From JAJFJD01 sp965228425 (GTDB taxonomy: Bacteria > Pseudomonadota > Alphaproteobacteria > UBA8366), in the NCBI GenBank assembly GCA_965228425.1, contig OZ245815.1, positions 1,922,001 to 1,986,000 on the forward strand: a DNA stretch of 64,000 nt, in the 5' to 3' direction. The notes beneath the pieces are model-generated. The model ran no database searches. It was not told the DNA's origin and saw only the letters and a program-made list of their open reading frames with translations. The position numbers and the translations under genes are program-made. Positions 1 through 10,353 of this stretch are shown one piece after another (within the stretch, counting starts at the first letter, position 1; each line of letters opens with the position of its first letter).

Positions 1-44
1 ATTTCTTCCGCGTTGAGAATGTCCTTCAATTGCCGCTCATCCAT
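1..44 (-). CDS. 5' end of a gene coupled to the ECF sigma factor (partial, runs off the window)
   Basis: An ATG at 44 on the minus strand opens a frame reading MDERQLKDILNAEE up to the window edge. It overlaps the last 8 bases of the sigma-factor gene, whose TGA is at 37-39, the arrangement expected of translational coupling. In many ECF loci the second gene encodes the anti-sigma factor, so that is the natural guess, but only 14 codons are visible and nothing diagnostic (zinc-binding motif or membrane segment) can be seen. Confidence 0.5.
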   Translation of the reverse strand, partial: MDERQLKDILNAEE

Positions 45-576
45 AACGGCACTCCATGTTTTGGAAGGATTGCAGTTTCTTGCGCGCTTCGTGGATATAC
101 CAGGACACGGTGCTGGTCTTGCACTTCATGACGGTCGCCGCCTCGCGGTGGGAAAGTCCTTCGCTGAACACGAGATACAGCGCCTCCTTTTCCTTGTCCG
201 GTAGTTGGCGGACCTGATCCATCACCTGCCGGGCATAGACTTTCGCGTCGCCCTCGGCGGGTTCGGATGGTTCAGGCACCGAATCCAAATCCGTTGTCCG
301 GCGCGCACGGGATTTCGCCCAATCCTTCGCCGTGTTGATCACCAGCGGATAGAGCCAGGTGAGGAAGGCCGACTTGAATTGGAAGGACCCCAGCGATCGC
401 GCCAGCTTGATGCAGGCGTTCTGCGTGATGTCCTCGGCGTCGGCCTGATTTCCGCACCATTTGAAGGCGATCCGGTAGATCACGTCGTAATAGAGGCGCA
501 ACAGCGCCTCGAACGCCGCCTTGTCGCCGTTTTGGGCCTGTTTGATCAGGTCTGTTTCGTCAGCCGGATCGCTCAT
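37..576 (-). CDS. ECF-family RNA polymerase sigma factor
   Basis: 179-residue sigma-70 family protein of extracytoplasmic-function size, with region 2 (about residues 15-80; core motif AEDITQNACIKLARS and aromatic melting residues) and region 4 (about 120-172; LPDKEKEALYLVFSEGLSHREAA followed by a recognition helix). It lacks regions 1 and 3, which defines ECF factors. It directs RNA polymerase to a small stress or envelope regulon; the sequence does not show which. It is followed by an overlapping gene at the window edge, probably its partner or anti-sigma factor. Divergence from the standard ECF pattern is small and the length is normal. A candidate self-recognised promoter lies about 30-55 bp upstream. 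Confidence 0.9.
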   Translation of the reverse strand: MSDPADETDLIKQAQNGDKAAFEALLRLYYDVIYRIAFKWCGNQADAEDITQNACIKLARSLGSFQFKSAFLTWLYPLVINTAKDWAKSRARRTTDLDSVPEPSEPAEGDAKVYARQVMDQVRQLPDKEKEALYLVFSEGLSHREAATVMKCKTSTVSWYIHEARKKLQSFQNMECRYG

Positions 577-604
577 CTAGGGCTCTATATTGCTGTTTTG
601 CCCA

Positions 605-631
605 TTAGACGACAGCTTTGGGGGAATCCTT
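605..631 (-). promoter_or_regulatory. candidate ECF-type promoter upstream of the sigma factor gene
   Basis: On the minus strand, AAGGATT (625-631) and CGTCTAA (605-611) are separated by 13 bp. The CGTC-type -10 resembles ECF promoters, and ECF genes are often autoregulated. The spacing is shorter than usual, so this is only a candidate. Confidence 0.25.
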
Positions 632-663
632 GGAAAAAAGTTTAGATTTTTTCTGGGACGCTT

Positions 664-2004
664 CTACGCCACGAAATGCCAGAGGACGGCAAGGCCGGCG
701 CAGAGTGCCAGGGTTCGGATAACCCCTTGTTTTAAAAACAGGAGTGTAATCAAGGCCACCACCGATAGCACCACGGCCACCAAATCGGCGCCGCTGTCCG
801 GCGGGACCCAATAGCGGAATATGCCGATCCAGCGCTGCTCGATTCCCGGCATCAGCACATGCAGGGAGAACCACAGCGAGAGATTGAGAATGACCCCGAC
901 CACGGCGGCGGTGATGCCCTGCAGGGCCGCCTTCAGTTTGGCCGATTGGCCGATCCGCTCGACATAGGGCGCGCCGGTGAAAATCCAGAGGAAACAGGGC
1001 GCGAAGGTCGCCCAGAGCGTGACGGTGGCTCCGGCCAATCCCATCAGCAGGCTATGCTCGCCGGACGACCGGGCGGCGGCTAGATAGCCGACGAACTCGG
1101 TGACCAGGATGAGCGGCCCCGGCGTGGTCTCGGCGAGGCCCAGCCCGTCGAGCATTTCGCCGGGGTTCAGCCAGCCATGCGTTTCGACCGCCGCCTGTCC
1201 CATATAGGCCAATACCGCATAGGCGCCGCCGAAGGTGACGACCGCCAATTTGGAAAAGAACAGCCCGATCTGCGCCAACACGTGATCCGGCCCCAGCAGA
1301 AGCGCGATCGCCAGCAGCGGCAGAATCCAGATCGCAAGCCAGGTGACGATCGTCTTGACTGTGCTGCCGATCGACACGCCGGCCGCACCGTCGTCGACGC
1401 TTGCGTCCGCCTGACCGGGCAGGAAGAACCCGATGATCCCCGCGCCGAGCACGATCAGCGGGAAGGGTACGTCGAAGAAGAAGATGGCGATAAAGGCTGC
1501 CGCTGCGATGATCCAGTGCGCGGCCTTGTGCAACGCGCGTTTGGAAATCTTCAGCAGCGCCTCGATGACGATTACCAGAACGGCCGCCTTGATGCCGATG
1601 AATCCCGCTTCGACCAGCGGCACCTGGCCGAACACCGCATAGACGATGGACAGTGCCAACACGATCAGCGCGCCGGGAACCACGAACAGCAGGCCCGCCG
1701 CCAATCCGCCGGGGATGCCGTGCAGCCGCCAGCCGGAATAAGTCGCAAGCTGCATCGCTTCCGGTCCCGGCAGCAGCATGGAAAAGTTAAGCGCGTTGAG
1801 GAACTCGTTCTCGGTCAGCCACTTCTGATCTTCAACGATCTCGCGGTGCATCAGCGCGATCTGGCCCGCCGGACCGCCGAAGGAGAGAATTCCGATCCGC
1901 GCCCAGACCTTGAACGCGGCGGAGAAACTCACTGGCGGTACGCCCGCGCGGCCGGGTGAGCGGCCCTGGTCCAGGGCCGCTCCGTTTTCCTGTTCTGCGC
2001 TCAT
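664..2004 (-). CDS. chrA: chromate efflux transporter ChrA
   Basis: 446-residue polytopic membrane protein of the long-chain CHR family, with two homologous halves in tandem. Each half carries the family signature: SFGGPAGQIALMH and LPGPEAMQLATY in the first, TFGGAYAVLAYM and ETTPGPLILVTEFVGY in the second. The family exports chromate from the cytoplasm. The ATG overlaps the stop codon of the upstream rhodanese-ChrB gene (ATGA, 2001-2004), so the two are translationally coupled and almost certainly work together in chromate resistance. The N-terminal ~25 residues before the first transmembrane helix are low-complexity and the exact start could lie slightly further in. Confidence 0.94.
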   Translation of the reverse strand: MSAEQENGAALDQGRSPGRAGVPPVSFSAAFKVWARIGILSFGGPAGQIALMHREIVEDQKWLTENEFLNALNFSMLLPGPEAMQLATYSGWRLHGIPGGLAAGLLFVVPGALIVLALSIVYAVFGQVPLVEAGFIGIKAAVLVIVIEALLKISKRALHKAAHWIIAAAAFIAIFFFDVPFPLIVLGAGIIGFFLPGQADASVDDGAAGVSIGSTVKTIVTWLAIWILPLLAIALLLGPDHVLAQIGLFFSKLAVVTFGGAYAVLAYMGQAAVETHGWLNPGEMLDGLGLAETTPGPLILVTEFVGYLAAARSSGEHSLLMGLAGATVTLWATFAPCFLWIFTGAPYVERIGQSAKLKAALQGITAAVVGVILNLSLWFSLHVLMPGIEQRWIGIFRYWVPPDSGADLVAVVLSVVALITLLFLKQGVIRTLALCAGLAVLWHFVA

Positions 2005-2819
2005 GACGATTTCCCCGCCGGCCAGTTATGCGTTTCGTTGGGCGACTTGCGCCGCCATGCATACAGGGCATCGTACAACGTCATGCCCATCGACAGCGAG
2101 AGGCTATCGTCCTCGCCCGCGATCGCCGAGATTCCGATCGACATGGCCAACAATCCGGCGGCCTCGGGCGCGAGGTCGAGCTTTGACGTGTCGGCACCGC
2201 GGATGATGGTGGCCAATTGGGCGAGGGCCGGGTCCTCGATGCCGCTGCGGTCGAGCAGCACGTCGAAGCTGCAGCGCTCGCCGTCGTGAGTGATCTCGCC
2301 GCCCTCCACATCGAAGGCGACGGCGCCAATCTCTTCGGCGGTGTTCAAGACCTGGTCGGCGTCGACGTAAAGGATTTCCGCGGTCGGGTCGATGAAGCGC
2401 TTGATGAACCAGGGACAGGCGATGCGGTCGATCTTGGGCCGCCGCCGCGTGACCCAGCGGCTCGGCGATCCGCCGGAAATGTCCGGCAGGTTCTTCCGGT
2501 TGCGTGTCGGCAGGCCCGCCGATTTCCAGGCTTCGATACCGCCCCGAAGGACCCGCACGTTCCGTCCTTCTGCCCGCAGGACCGATGCCGGCGCTTGCGA
2601 AACCTGATGGCCGTGGACGCAGTGAATCACCATGTCCCGCCCGCCGGTGTCCAGGGCGGCGAGCGCGTCGGTCTGCATGTGGTTCCACCAGATCGCGCCG
2701 GGAATGACGTGATCCTCGGCCTCATAGACCTCGCGCCGCCGCACATCGATGACGATTGGCGCCTCGGTCCCGCCGAAGGACGACCACAACTGTTCTGCCG
2801 TAATGAAGTATTTACCCAT
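2001..2819 (-). CDS. rhodanese domain - ChrB-type chromate resistance fusion protein
   Basis: 272 residues. The N-terminal ~110 residues are a rhodanese domain with the expected VIDVRR start and an active-site loop beginning with Cys (CVHGHQVS). The C-terminal ~140 residues match the ChrB-type chromate-resistance domain (KIDRIACPWFIKRFIDP, then D-rich segments). ChrB proteins sense or process chromate and regulate ChrA. The fusion suggests that a sulfur-transfer or reductase-like activity is coupled to the sensing domain; that part is inference. It is the first gene of a two-gene unit with chrA, overlapping it by 4 bp. Confidence 0.88.
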   Translation of the reverse strand: MGKYFITAEQLWSSFGGTEAPIVIDVRRREVYEAEDHVIPGAIWWNHMQTDALAALDTGGRDMVIHCVHGHQVSQAPASVLRAEGRNVRVLRGGIEAWKSAGLPTRNRKNLPDISGGSPSRWVTRRRPKIDRIACPWFIKRFIDPTAEILYVDADQVLNTAEEIGAVAFDVEGGEITHDGERCSFDVLLDRSGIEDPALAQLATIIRGADTSKLDLAPEAAGLLAMSIGISAIAGEDDSLSLSMGMTLYDALYAWRRKSPNETHNWPAGKSS

Positions 2820-3034
2820 AGGAATGCTCCGATAACTTTGACTGTCGGAGCGGCGATTGGGCTGACGCCTGACGGGGCCACCGCATTCGCCCCATGCCTC
2901 TTAAATAGGCGAGGACACCGGATTCGGCAAGGACGAATTAGAAATTCGTTGACGGTTTGGTACCGCCGCCGCGCTTTGGCAGAATACGGGTCATATTTGC
3001 CGGCTTATGATTTAAAGACGGGAAGGGAAGAATA

Positions 3035-3445
3035 ATGAAGCGGATTAAGTCGATTGGCATTCTCGGGGCGGCGATCGTGCTCATCTCGGCGGGCGCCGCA
3101 TTTGCGGACGGCCCGCTTCAACTCGCCCAGGCGGTGACGAAGTTCGACGGCACCTGGGACGCGGTGATGACGTCCAGCGAGGACCCGTGTCCTCCCCGGT
3201 ATGAGTATGTCGTGACGGTCAAGAACGGGGAGCTGTCGGGCGTGGTGCCGGGCAAGCTGAACGATTTCGACCTCGAGGGAAAAATCCTCGCCGATGGCAC
3301 CCTCGACGATGGCGAAGCGTCGTCCTATGAGCGGCGGATGGAACTCAAAGGTAAGTTCTCCGACGCGGTGGCCAAGGGGACCTTCTACACCTTCGGCGTC
3401 ACGACCGACTGCGGCGGGAAGTTCACCTTCACCCGGCGGCGGTAG
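3035..3445 (+). CDS. small exported protein of unknown function
   Basis: 136 residues with a clear signal peptide (KRIKS, hydrophobic core, AFA cleavage site near residue 24). The mature part is beta-rich in appearance (alternating hydrophobic residues around FDGTWDAVMTS and GKFTFTRRR) and has two cysteines that could form one disulfide. The ribosome binding site (GGGAAGGGAAGA) sits just upstream of the ATG. It ends 2 bp from the convergent thioredoxin-like gene. No family is recognised; the pattern resembles small periplasmic beta-barrel proteins. Confidence 0.75.
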   Translation: MKRIKSIGILGAAIVLISAGAAFADGPLQLAQAVTKFDGTWDAVMTSSEDPCPPRYEYVVTVKNGELSGVVPGKLNDFDLEGKILADGTLDDGEASSYERRMELKGKFSDAVAKGTFYTFGVTTDCGGKFTFTRRR

Positions 3446-3447
3446 CG

Positions 3448-4260
3448 CTACTTCATCCAGATCGGCATCGCGTCGCAGGCGCGCGGCGGCGGGCCGGACG
3501 TCGCCGGGGCGTATTTCGCGAGGATCGCATCCGTCTGCGAAATCGTCGGGGCGTGCCGCTTCCAGGTCCGGGTCTTTTCCAGATATTTTTCCATCAGCTT
3601 GGAATAGCGCCGCCCGGTGAAGAATCCGCGCAGCCGCGACGGCACGTCCAGGATCGACGCATTGGGGTCGAGCATGGCGATGGCGGGGAAGTATTTGAAA
3701 CCGAGCGTGTCGGCCAACGCCCGCGCCGCCGGGTCCGCCGAGATATCGCTATAGGCGAAGACCGCACGGCCCGCGAACCGGTTGATCGCGCTGCACGGCA
3801 TCACGTCCTGGACCAGCCGTTTGCACCAAAGACAGTCCCGCCCGCCGAGCACGATCACGGTCGGCTTGCCCGCGTCGATGCCCCTCTTGAGCGCGCTCTG
3901 CGCGTCGTCGAAATGCCAGCCGATCCGCGCCGCGAAGATTTCCTGGCCGCGCGCGGCGAGATGATCGCGTGCATCCCAAGGGACCGACGGCGTTGCCGAC
4001 ACGCCTTCCGGTAACGGCAGTGGCGGCATCCGGTTCGCGCGCTTCGAATGGAAGATATGCCCCGGCGGCACCATCGCGTCGCGCTTTAGCGTATCGACGA
4101 GGGTGTTCCACTGCGCCGGCTCAGCCTGCGCCTCGGCGGCGCAGGCTAGGTGGTCGATCATGCGGGTGGCGCTCGGCGGGCAACCTTCCGCCGCAACGGG
4201 AGCCGCCAGCAGCAGCCCGAGTAGGGGGATCATCGCGAAAATGCGGAGTCCGAAAACCAT
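3448..4260 (-). CDS. periplasmic thioredoxin-fold protein
   Basis: 270 residues from the chosen ATG at 4260, which places a good signal peptide at the N-terminus (LRIFAMIPLLGLLLAAPVAA, then EGCPP). An in-frame upstream ATG at 4302 would put charged residues before it and overlap the terminator. The centre holds a thioredoxin-like CxxC motif in GGRDCLWCKRLVQ (about residue 150), followed by the expected FKYFPAIAMLDP cis-proline segment. It is likely a periplasmic thiol oxidoreductase or thioredoxin-like protein of the DUF255/SoxW sort. The partner substrate is unknown. Confidence 0.75.
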   Translation of the reverse strand: MVFGLRIFAMIPLLGLLLAAPVAAEGCPPSATRMIDHLACAAEAQAEPAQWNTLVDTLKRDAMVPPGHIFHSKRANRMPPLPLPEGVSATPSVPWDARDHLAARGQEIFAARIGWHFDDAQSALKRGIDAGKPTVIVLGGRDCLWCKRLVQDVMPCSAINRFAGRAVFAYSDISADPAARALADTLGFKYFPAIAMLDPNASILDVPSRLRGFFTGRRYSKLMEKYLEKTRTWKRHAPTISQTDAILAKYAPATSGPPPRACDAMPIWMK

Positions 4261-4301
4261 GCATGCAGCATAACGCGGTCGAACCGCCGTGCCCCATAAC
4301 A

Positions 4302-4331
4302 AAAACGGGAGCGCCTGAGCGCTCCCGTTTT
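4302..4331 (-). terminator. strong rho-independent terminator downstream of thiC
   Basis: Perfect 13-bp inverted repeat (4302-4314 and 4319-4331) with the 4-base loop CTGA. The stem ends are A/T tracts, so it has a U-run in either direction. It lies 56 bp after the thiC stop and just before the thioredoxin-like gene. Confidence 0.85.
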
Positions 4332-4386
4332 CCCGGCACGGTGCTTTATCGATTATTTTGCCGGTTGTCCTCGCTGTTGCCGGGTC

Positions 4387-6228
<1,842 letters not shown>

Positions 6229-6343
6229 AATCGGACCTCCATGTTCGTAACGCTGGAGATCCGGGAAAGTCTGCGGGGCGGTCTGGCAGGGCCGTTTCGT
6301 GCGTGTCGTGCTTAGGTCTTGGGGGCGGCTCTGGTCAGAATTC

Positions 6344-6450
6344 CTTCCCTCCGCCGGCATTACCCGGATCAGGTTCTCGGGGTCACCGCGCGGCCAAACC
6401 AGTGGCAAGCATTTAGCGGAATCTCAGCCCCTACGCGGGGCCCCCCCAGG
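6344..6450 (-). promoter_or_regulatory. TPP riboswitch (THI element) in the thiC leader
   Basis: On the minus strand the leader contains the two diagnostic conserved parts of the thiamine pyrophosphate aptamer. These are GGGGCTGAGATTCCGC on the 5' side and GAACCTGATCCGGGTAATGC followed by CGGAGGGA on the 3' side. It ends about 115 nt before the thiC start. No clear terminator hairpin is seen between the aptamer and thiC, so control is more likely by ribosome-site access. Confidence 0.95.
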
Positions 6451-6508
6451 CAAGAGACATAGTGAAGCGGGATTCGGCGCGCGTCAATGGGGGAGGTTCA
6501 ACGCATTT

Positions 6509-7645
6509 TCACTCCCCCCGAAACTCCCCCAACAGCGACAGGCCTTCGATCCCCGTCGCCCCGTCCTTCTTGATCACGCGGCGTGGGCGTTTGCCTGTTT
6601 CTTCTTCCAGCGCCTCGGCCAGTTCTTCCGAATGCGTGACGATCCAGATTTGTGCGTTTTGCGCGGCGGCGGCGATCAGGCGGGCGAGGGGGGCGATGAG
6701 TTTGGGGTGCAGGCTCGCCTCCGGTTCGTTGAAGGCGATGAAGGCGGGCAGGCGGTAGCCCATCAGCGCGCCCAGCAGGCAGAGGTATTTCAGCGTGCCG
6801 TCCGACAGTTCGTGCGCGCCGAAGGGGCGGGGGATGTCCGGGTATTCCATCTCGAAGCGGCAGTGGCTGCCGTCGTCGCCCGCGCCCAGCACCGCGCCGG
6901 GGAAGGCGTCGTCGATCGCGGCGTCCAGGTCCACCGTGTCCTGGCGGATCACCGACAGCGTGGAAAGCACGGCGGCGAGGTCCGCCCCATTGGTCGACAG
7001 CGTCGGCGTGGTGATCGCGTGGCAGGGCTGGCGGATCGGCGAGGCCGCGTCGGTGCGGAAGTCGTGATAGAGCCGCCAGTCCAGCAGCTCGCGGCGCATC
7101 GCCTCCAGTTCCGGATAGCGGGCGGCGTCGCGGAAGGCCGCGAGCGCGGTTTCCGACGGCAGCACCGCGTTGTTGTGCACCTCGCGCTTGCCGTCCTCGT
7201 TGCGCAGCGTCACGGCGGGGCCGGTGCGCTCCATCATCACCACGTCGCGCCCGCCGAGATGGACGGTCAGGCGTTCCTCCTTGATCAGCGGTTCGATGGA
7301 GAAGGCGGCCTGCGCCGGTTTCGGCAGGCCGATCTCCAGTTCGTAGCTCTGCGGCACGCCGCCCTCATGGGCGAAGGCCATCTCGTCGAAACGGGCTTTG
7401 AGGATCAGGCGGACCGGCTTGCCGCGTTTCCGCGTGCCGGCCCACAGCACGGACTCGACGCCGCCTTCCTCGGCGATGGCGTGGGTCGCGGTGCCGTCGG
7501 CGGCGGCGCGCAGCAGGCCGAGCGCCTTGTACAGGTTCGTCTTGCCGACGCCGTTCTCGCCGACGTAGACCGACAGTTGGTCGACCGGGAAATGCAGCCG
7601 TTGGACGGAGCGGTAGCCCTGGATATCGATGGAACTAAGCGGCAT
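6509..7645 (-). CDS. AAA/SMC-like ATPase of the RecF/OLD type
   Basis: 378 residues. It has Walker A GENGVGKTN (about residue 29), an ABC-type signature LSDGT (about 280), Walker B LPAFIAFNEPE (about 303) and an H-loop IVTHSEEL (about 337). This is the arrangement of the AAA_21/RecF/OLD ATPases. There is no TOPRIM nuclease domain and no neighbouring UvrD-like helicase, so a Gabija or retron-like defence role is not supported. Such stand-alone ATPases are common and mostly uncharacterised. It lies upstream of thiC in the same orientation but is separated from it by the riboswitch leader. Confidence 0.82.
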   Translation of the reverse strand: MPLSSIDIQGYRSVQRLHFPVDQLSVYVGENGVGKTNLYKALGLLRAAADGTATHAIAEEGGVESVLWAGTRKRGKPVRLILKARFDEMAFAHEGGVPQSYELEIGLPKPAQAAFSIEPLIKEERLTVHLGGRDVVMMERTGPAVTLRNEDGKREVHNNAVLPSETALAAFRDAARYPELEAMRRELLDWRLYHDFRTDAASPIRQPCHAITTPTLSTNGADLAAVLSTLSVIRQDTVDLDAAIDDAFPGAVLGAGDDGSHCRFEMEYPDIPRPFGAHELSDGTLKYLCLLGALMGYRLPAFIAFNEPEASLHPKLIAPLARLIAAAAQNAQIWIVTHSEELAEALEEETGKRPRRVIKKDGATGIEGLSLLGEFRGE

Positions 7646-7680
7646 TAGTAGTCCTTGTTAGGCAAATCCGGTTCGGCCGC

Positions 7681-8421
7681 TCACGCCCCGGCGTTCCCCA
7701 CCGTCAGGCCGCCGCAGACGAACAGCACTTGCCCCGTGACGAAGCTGTTGTCCTTGTCCAGAAAGAAGGAGACGGCCCGGCCGATATCGTCCGGCTCGCC
7801 GATGCGGCCGACCGGGATCGAAGCGATCAGCGCCGCAGACTTTGGGCTGCCCGGCGGGTTTCCCTCCTTGTACAGCTCGGTCGCGATCGGCCCGGGCGCC
7901 ACCGCGTTGACCGTGATGCCGTGCGGCGCCAGCTCGAGCGCCCAGACCTTGGTCATCGAGGCGATCGCGCCCTTGGTCGCGGCATAGGCGGTGCGGTCGG
8001 TCTTGCCGACCATGGTGCGGCTGGAAATGTTGACGATGCGGCCCCATCCGGCGGCCTTCATGCGTTCGGCCGCCGCCTTCGCCGCCAGCGCCGCGCCGAC
8101 CATATTGACCGGCACGAGACGGCCGAAGTCCGCTTCCGTGGTTTCTTCCAGCGAGTGCGAGATCACCGCGCCCGCATTGTTCACCAGCCCGACCACCGAG
8201 CCGAACCCGTCGATGGCGCGGAAGGCGTCGTCGATGGCCGCCGGGTCGGAGAGGTCGGTTTCGAGGAAACGCTCGTCGTTCGATGCCGCTGCGGCGTCCG
8301 GCGGCCGGATGTCGAGATTGACCACGCTTCGGCCGCCCGCCTGCATGCGGTCGACGATGGCGCGCCCGATGCCGCGCGACCCGCCCGTTACGACGACGAA
8401 TTCGGTGTTGCTGTCCGTCAT
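7681..8421 (-). CDS. short-chain dehydrogenase/reductase (SDR)
   Basis: 246 residues from the ATG at 8421, which has GGGAGGAAGG directly upstream. Classical SDR features are in order: TGGSRGIG cofactor loop (residues ~12-19), NNAG (~89), catalytic Ser in NISSRT, YxxxK as YAATK, and the PGPIATE loop. A FabG-like NAD(P)-dependent oxidoreductase. An Asp at the end of the second beta strand (VVNLDIR) points to NAD preference. It is adjacent to an FAD-dependent oxidase with which it may form a catabolic unit; the substrate is unknown. Confidence 0.93.
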   Translation of the reverse strand: MTDSNTEFVVVTGGSRGIGRAIVDRMQAGGRSVVNLDIRPPDAAAASNDERFLETDLSDPAAIDDAFRAIDGFGSVVGLVNNAGAVISHSLEETTEADFGRLVPVNMVGAALAAKAAAERMKAAGWGRIVNISSRTMVGKTDRTAYAATKGAIASMTKVWALELAPHGITVNAVAPGPIATELYKEGNPPGSPKSAALIASIPVGRIGEPDDIGRAVSFFLDKDNSFVTGQVLFVCGGLTVGNAGA

Positions 8422-8468
8422 TGCCTTCCTCCCGATGCGCCCTGCGGCGCGTTTCGAAAAGCTTATGA

Positions 8469-9809
8469 CTAATAGGGGCCCGGTTCCATCGGTGTGCCGT
8501 CGAAGAAGCGCTGCGTGCGGAAGCGGGTCAGGTCGTGGCCGGGGTCGCGGCCGCACAACAGGTCCGCCGCGATGCGGCCGATCGCCGGGCCGATACCGAA
8601 GCCGTGGCCGCTCAGCCCCGTCGCGATGTGCAGGCCGGGCAGACGGTGGTCCTCGCCGAGCACGGGCACCGCGTCCGGCGTCACGTCGATCATGCCGGCC
8701 CAGGCCTCGGCCAGCTTCGCGTCCCCGATGGCGGGGTAGCGTTTCGGCAGACGGTCGTAGATTTGTTTCACCACGATCGGCGACGGGTCGGGGTTGAGCA
8801 CGCGCATCCGTTCGAACGGGCTTTCCTCGTCGGCGGTCCATTTCGACGGGTTGCCCCATGCGCCGGGATAGCCTTTGGGCGCGCCGAGATGCAGGCGCAC
8901 GTCCTTCGCCGATGCCCGGAGAAGTTTGAAGAACTTCCCGAAATACTTGAAGGACTTCGGCGATAGAAAATGCTCCGCCATCTCGCCGGAGGTGATGGTG
9001 TAGCCGCCGTCGGCCCGCCGTCGGATCGCCAGGCCAGGGGTCAGCACATTGTTGCTGACGATCTCGGGCACCGGCTCGGTCCGCGCCACGGTGGAGCGCA
9101 CCGCGAGCTGCGGCAGATCGATGCCGGCGTTGGCGGCGAAATGGGTCGACCACGCGCCGCTGGCCAGCAACACCCGGTCGCAGCGGATGCGCCCGGCTTC
9201 GGTCACCACGCCGGCGACCTTACCGCCTTCGATATCGAGTGTACGCACGGCGCAGTTCTCGGCGATCACCGCGCCCGCCCGCTGTGCCGCGCGGGCCAGC
9301 GCCGGGATCGCGACGAAGGGCTCGCCGCGGCCGTCGCTCGGCGTGATCATGCCGCCGACCCAGTCGCCCTTGATGCCCGGGTATTGATCCGCGATGTCGT
9401 CTTTCGACAGCATCCTGGTGTCGAGCTGGCGCTCGGTGGCCATCTGGCGCCACGCTTCGTATTTCCGCAGCGTCGCCTCGTCGTCGGTGATGTAGAGATT
9501 GCCGCATTGCGTGAACGTGAGGTCGGCCTCGCCGGTCTGTTCGGCCAACCCGCGCCAGATGCGGTTGGATTCCATCATGATCGGCAGTTCGGCCCGGTCG
9601 CGGCCCTGCTGGCGGATCCAGCCCCAGTTGCGGCTGGACTGCTCGCCGGCCACGCGGCCCTTCTCGCAAAGGACGACCTTCTCGCCGCGCTCGGCGAGGA
9701 AATAGGCCGCGGCGGTCCCGGCAACGCCGCCGCCGATGACGACGATGTCGGCGGCGTCGGGCAAGGGGTCGGCAAATGTGATCGGGGACTGGTCGGTGAT
9801 CATCGGCAT
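8469..9809 (-). CDS. FAD-dependent amine/amino-acid oxidoreductase (DAO family)
   Basis: 446 residues. N-terminal dinucleotide-binding motif VVIGGGVAGTAAAYFLAERG (after ~20 residues), then a DAO fold with SSRNWGWIRQQGRD, GAWS, and the C-terminal GLSGHGFGIGPAIG motif that closes around the flavin. Similar proteins oxidise amines, N-methyl amino acids or D-amino acids. The start is uncertain: ATGs at 9809 and 9803 are equivalent and neither has a strong ribosome site. It is part of a minus-strand run with SDR, cupin and GST genes. Confidence 0.9.
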   Translation of the reverse strand: MPMITDQSPITFADPLPDAADIVVIGGGVAGTAAAYFLAERGEKVVLCEKGRVAGEQSSRNWGWIRQQGRDRAELPIMMESNRIWRGLAEQTGEADLTFTQCGNLYITDDEATLRKYEAWRQMATERQLDTRMLSKDDIADQYPGIKGDWVGGMITPSDGRGEPFVAIPALARAAQRAGAVIAENCAVRTLDIEGGKVAGVVTEAGRIRCDRVLLASGAWSTHFAANAGIDLPQLAVRSTVARTEPVPEIVSNNVLTPGLAIRRRADGGYTITSGEMAEHFLSPKSFKYFGKFFKLLRASAKDVRLHLGAPKGYPGAWGNPSKWTADEESPFERMRVLNPDPSPIVVKQIYDRLPKRYPAIGDAKLAEAWAGMIDVTPDAVPVLGEDHRLPGLHIATGLSGHGFGIGPAIGRIAADLLCGRDPGHDLTRFRTQRFFDGTPMEPGPY

Positions 9810-9930
9810 GGGATAGGTCCGCGTCGCGGTTGCGGGGACGGCGCGGGCGCGCCGGTCCAATCACTATGCCGGAGGTTGGTCGGGGAGACTAGGGCCCGTT
9901 GGTTGAAATTAGGGATGTCATTCGATTATC

Positions 9931-9959
9931 GATGTCATTCCCGCGAAAGCGGGAACCCA
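9931..9959. repeat. REP-like palindromic element
   Basis: TCATTCCCGC GAAA GCGGGAA forms a perfect 7-bp stem with a GAAA tetraloop between two convergent-free minus-strand genes. Hairpins of this form (CATTCCCGCGAAAGCGGGAA) are scattered intergenically in many alphaproteobacterial genomes. GATGTCATTC is also directly repeated at 9914-9923. Only one full copy occurs in this window. Confidence 0.6.
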
Positions 9960-9971
9960 AACCGGACCGCG

Positions 9972-10343
9972 CTACCCTTTCTCCGGGTACCAGGAGAATT
10001 CGATCATCAGGCATCCGGTCTCGGTGCGCACCGGGCCGTGCAGGAAGCCGGGTTCGCGGCAGGCGTAGGACGGGGAGGGTACGACGCGTTCGCCGCCGTT
10101 GCCGTCGCCGACGAACATCTCGCCCTCGAGCATGTAGATTTCTTCCCAATAGGGATGGGTATGCGCTTCCGGCGTTTCGCAGCCGGGGTCGAGCCGCAGC
10201 AGGCGCGTGCGGCAGCCGGTCCCGGCGTTCATATCCAGATCGTTGGAGAGGATTTTCTCGTGGATGCCTGCCACGCCGCCGTCGCGCGCGGTGAATCCGG
10301 TCGTGGTGTCGATTGCCGAGAAGTCGAGATTGCCGCGTTTCAT
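9972..10343 (-). CDS. cupin-domain protein
   Basis: 123 residues forming a single cupin barrel. The metal-binding motif 1 is present as HTHPYWEEIYMLEG (His, His, Glu), and motif 2 contributes a further His in GFLHGPV. This suits a ChrR-like or DUF4437-like small metal-binding cupin. It lies 10 bp downstream of the GST gene in the same orientation, so the two are probably co-transcribed. Whether it is an enzyme or a sensor cannot be told from the sequence. Confidence 0.82.
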   Translation of the reverse strand: MKRGNLDFSAIDTTTGFTARDGGVAGIHEKILSNDLDMNAGTGCRTRLLRLDPGCETPEAHTHPYWEEIYMLEGEMFVGDGNGGERVVPSPSYACREPGFLHGPVRTETGCLMIEFSWYPEKG

Positions 10344-10353
10344 AAATGTCTCC

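Noticed and set aside
6509..7645. Anti-phage defence system around the OLD-like ATPase
   Set aside because: No TOPRIM domain in the protein and no helicase, nuclease or toxin neighbour.
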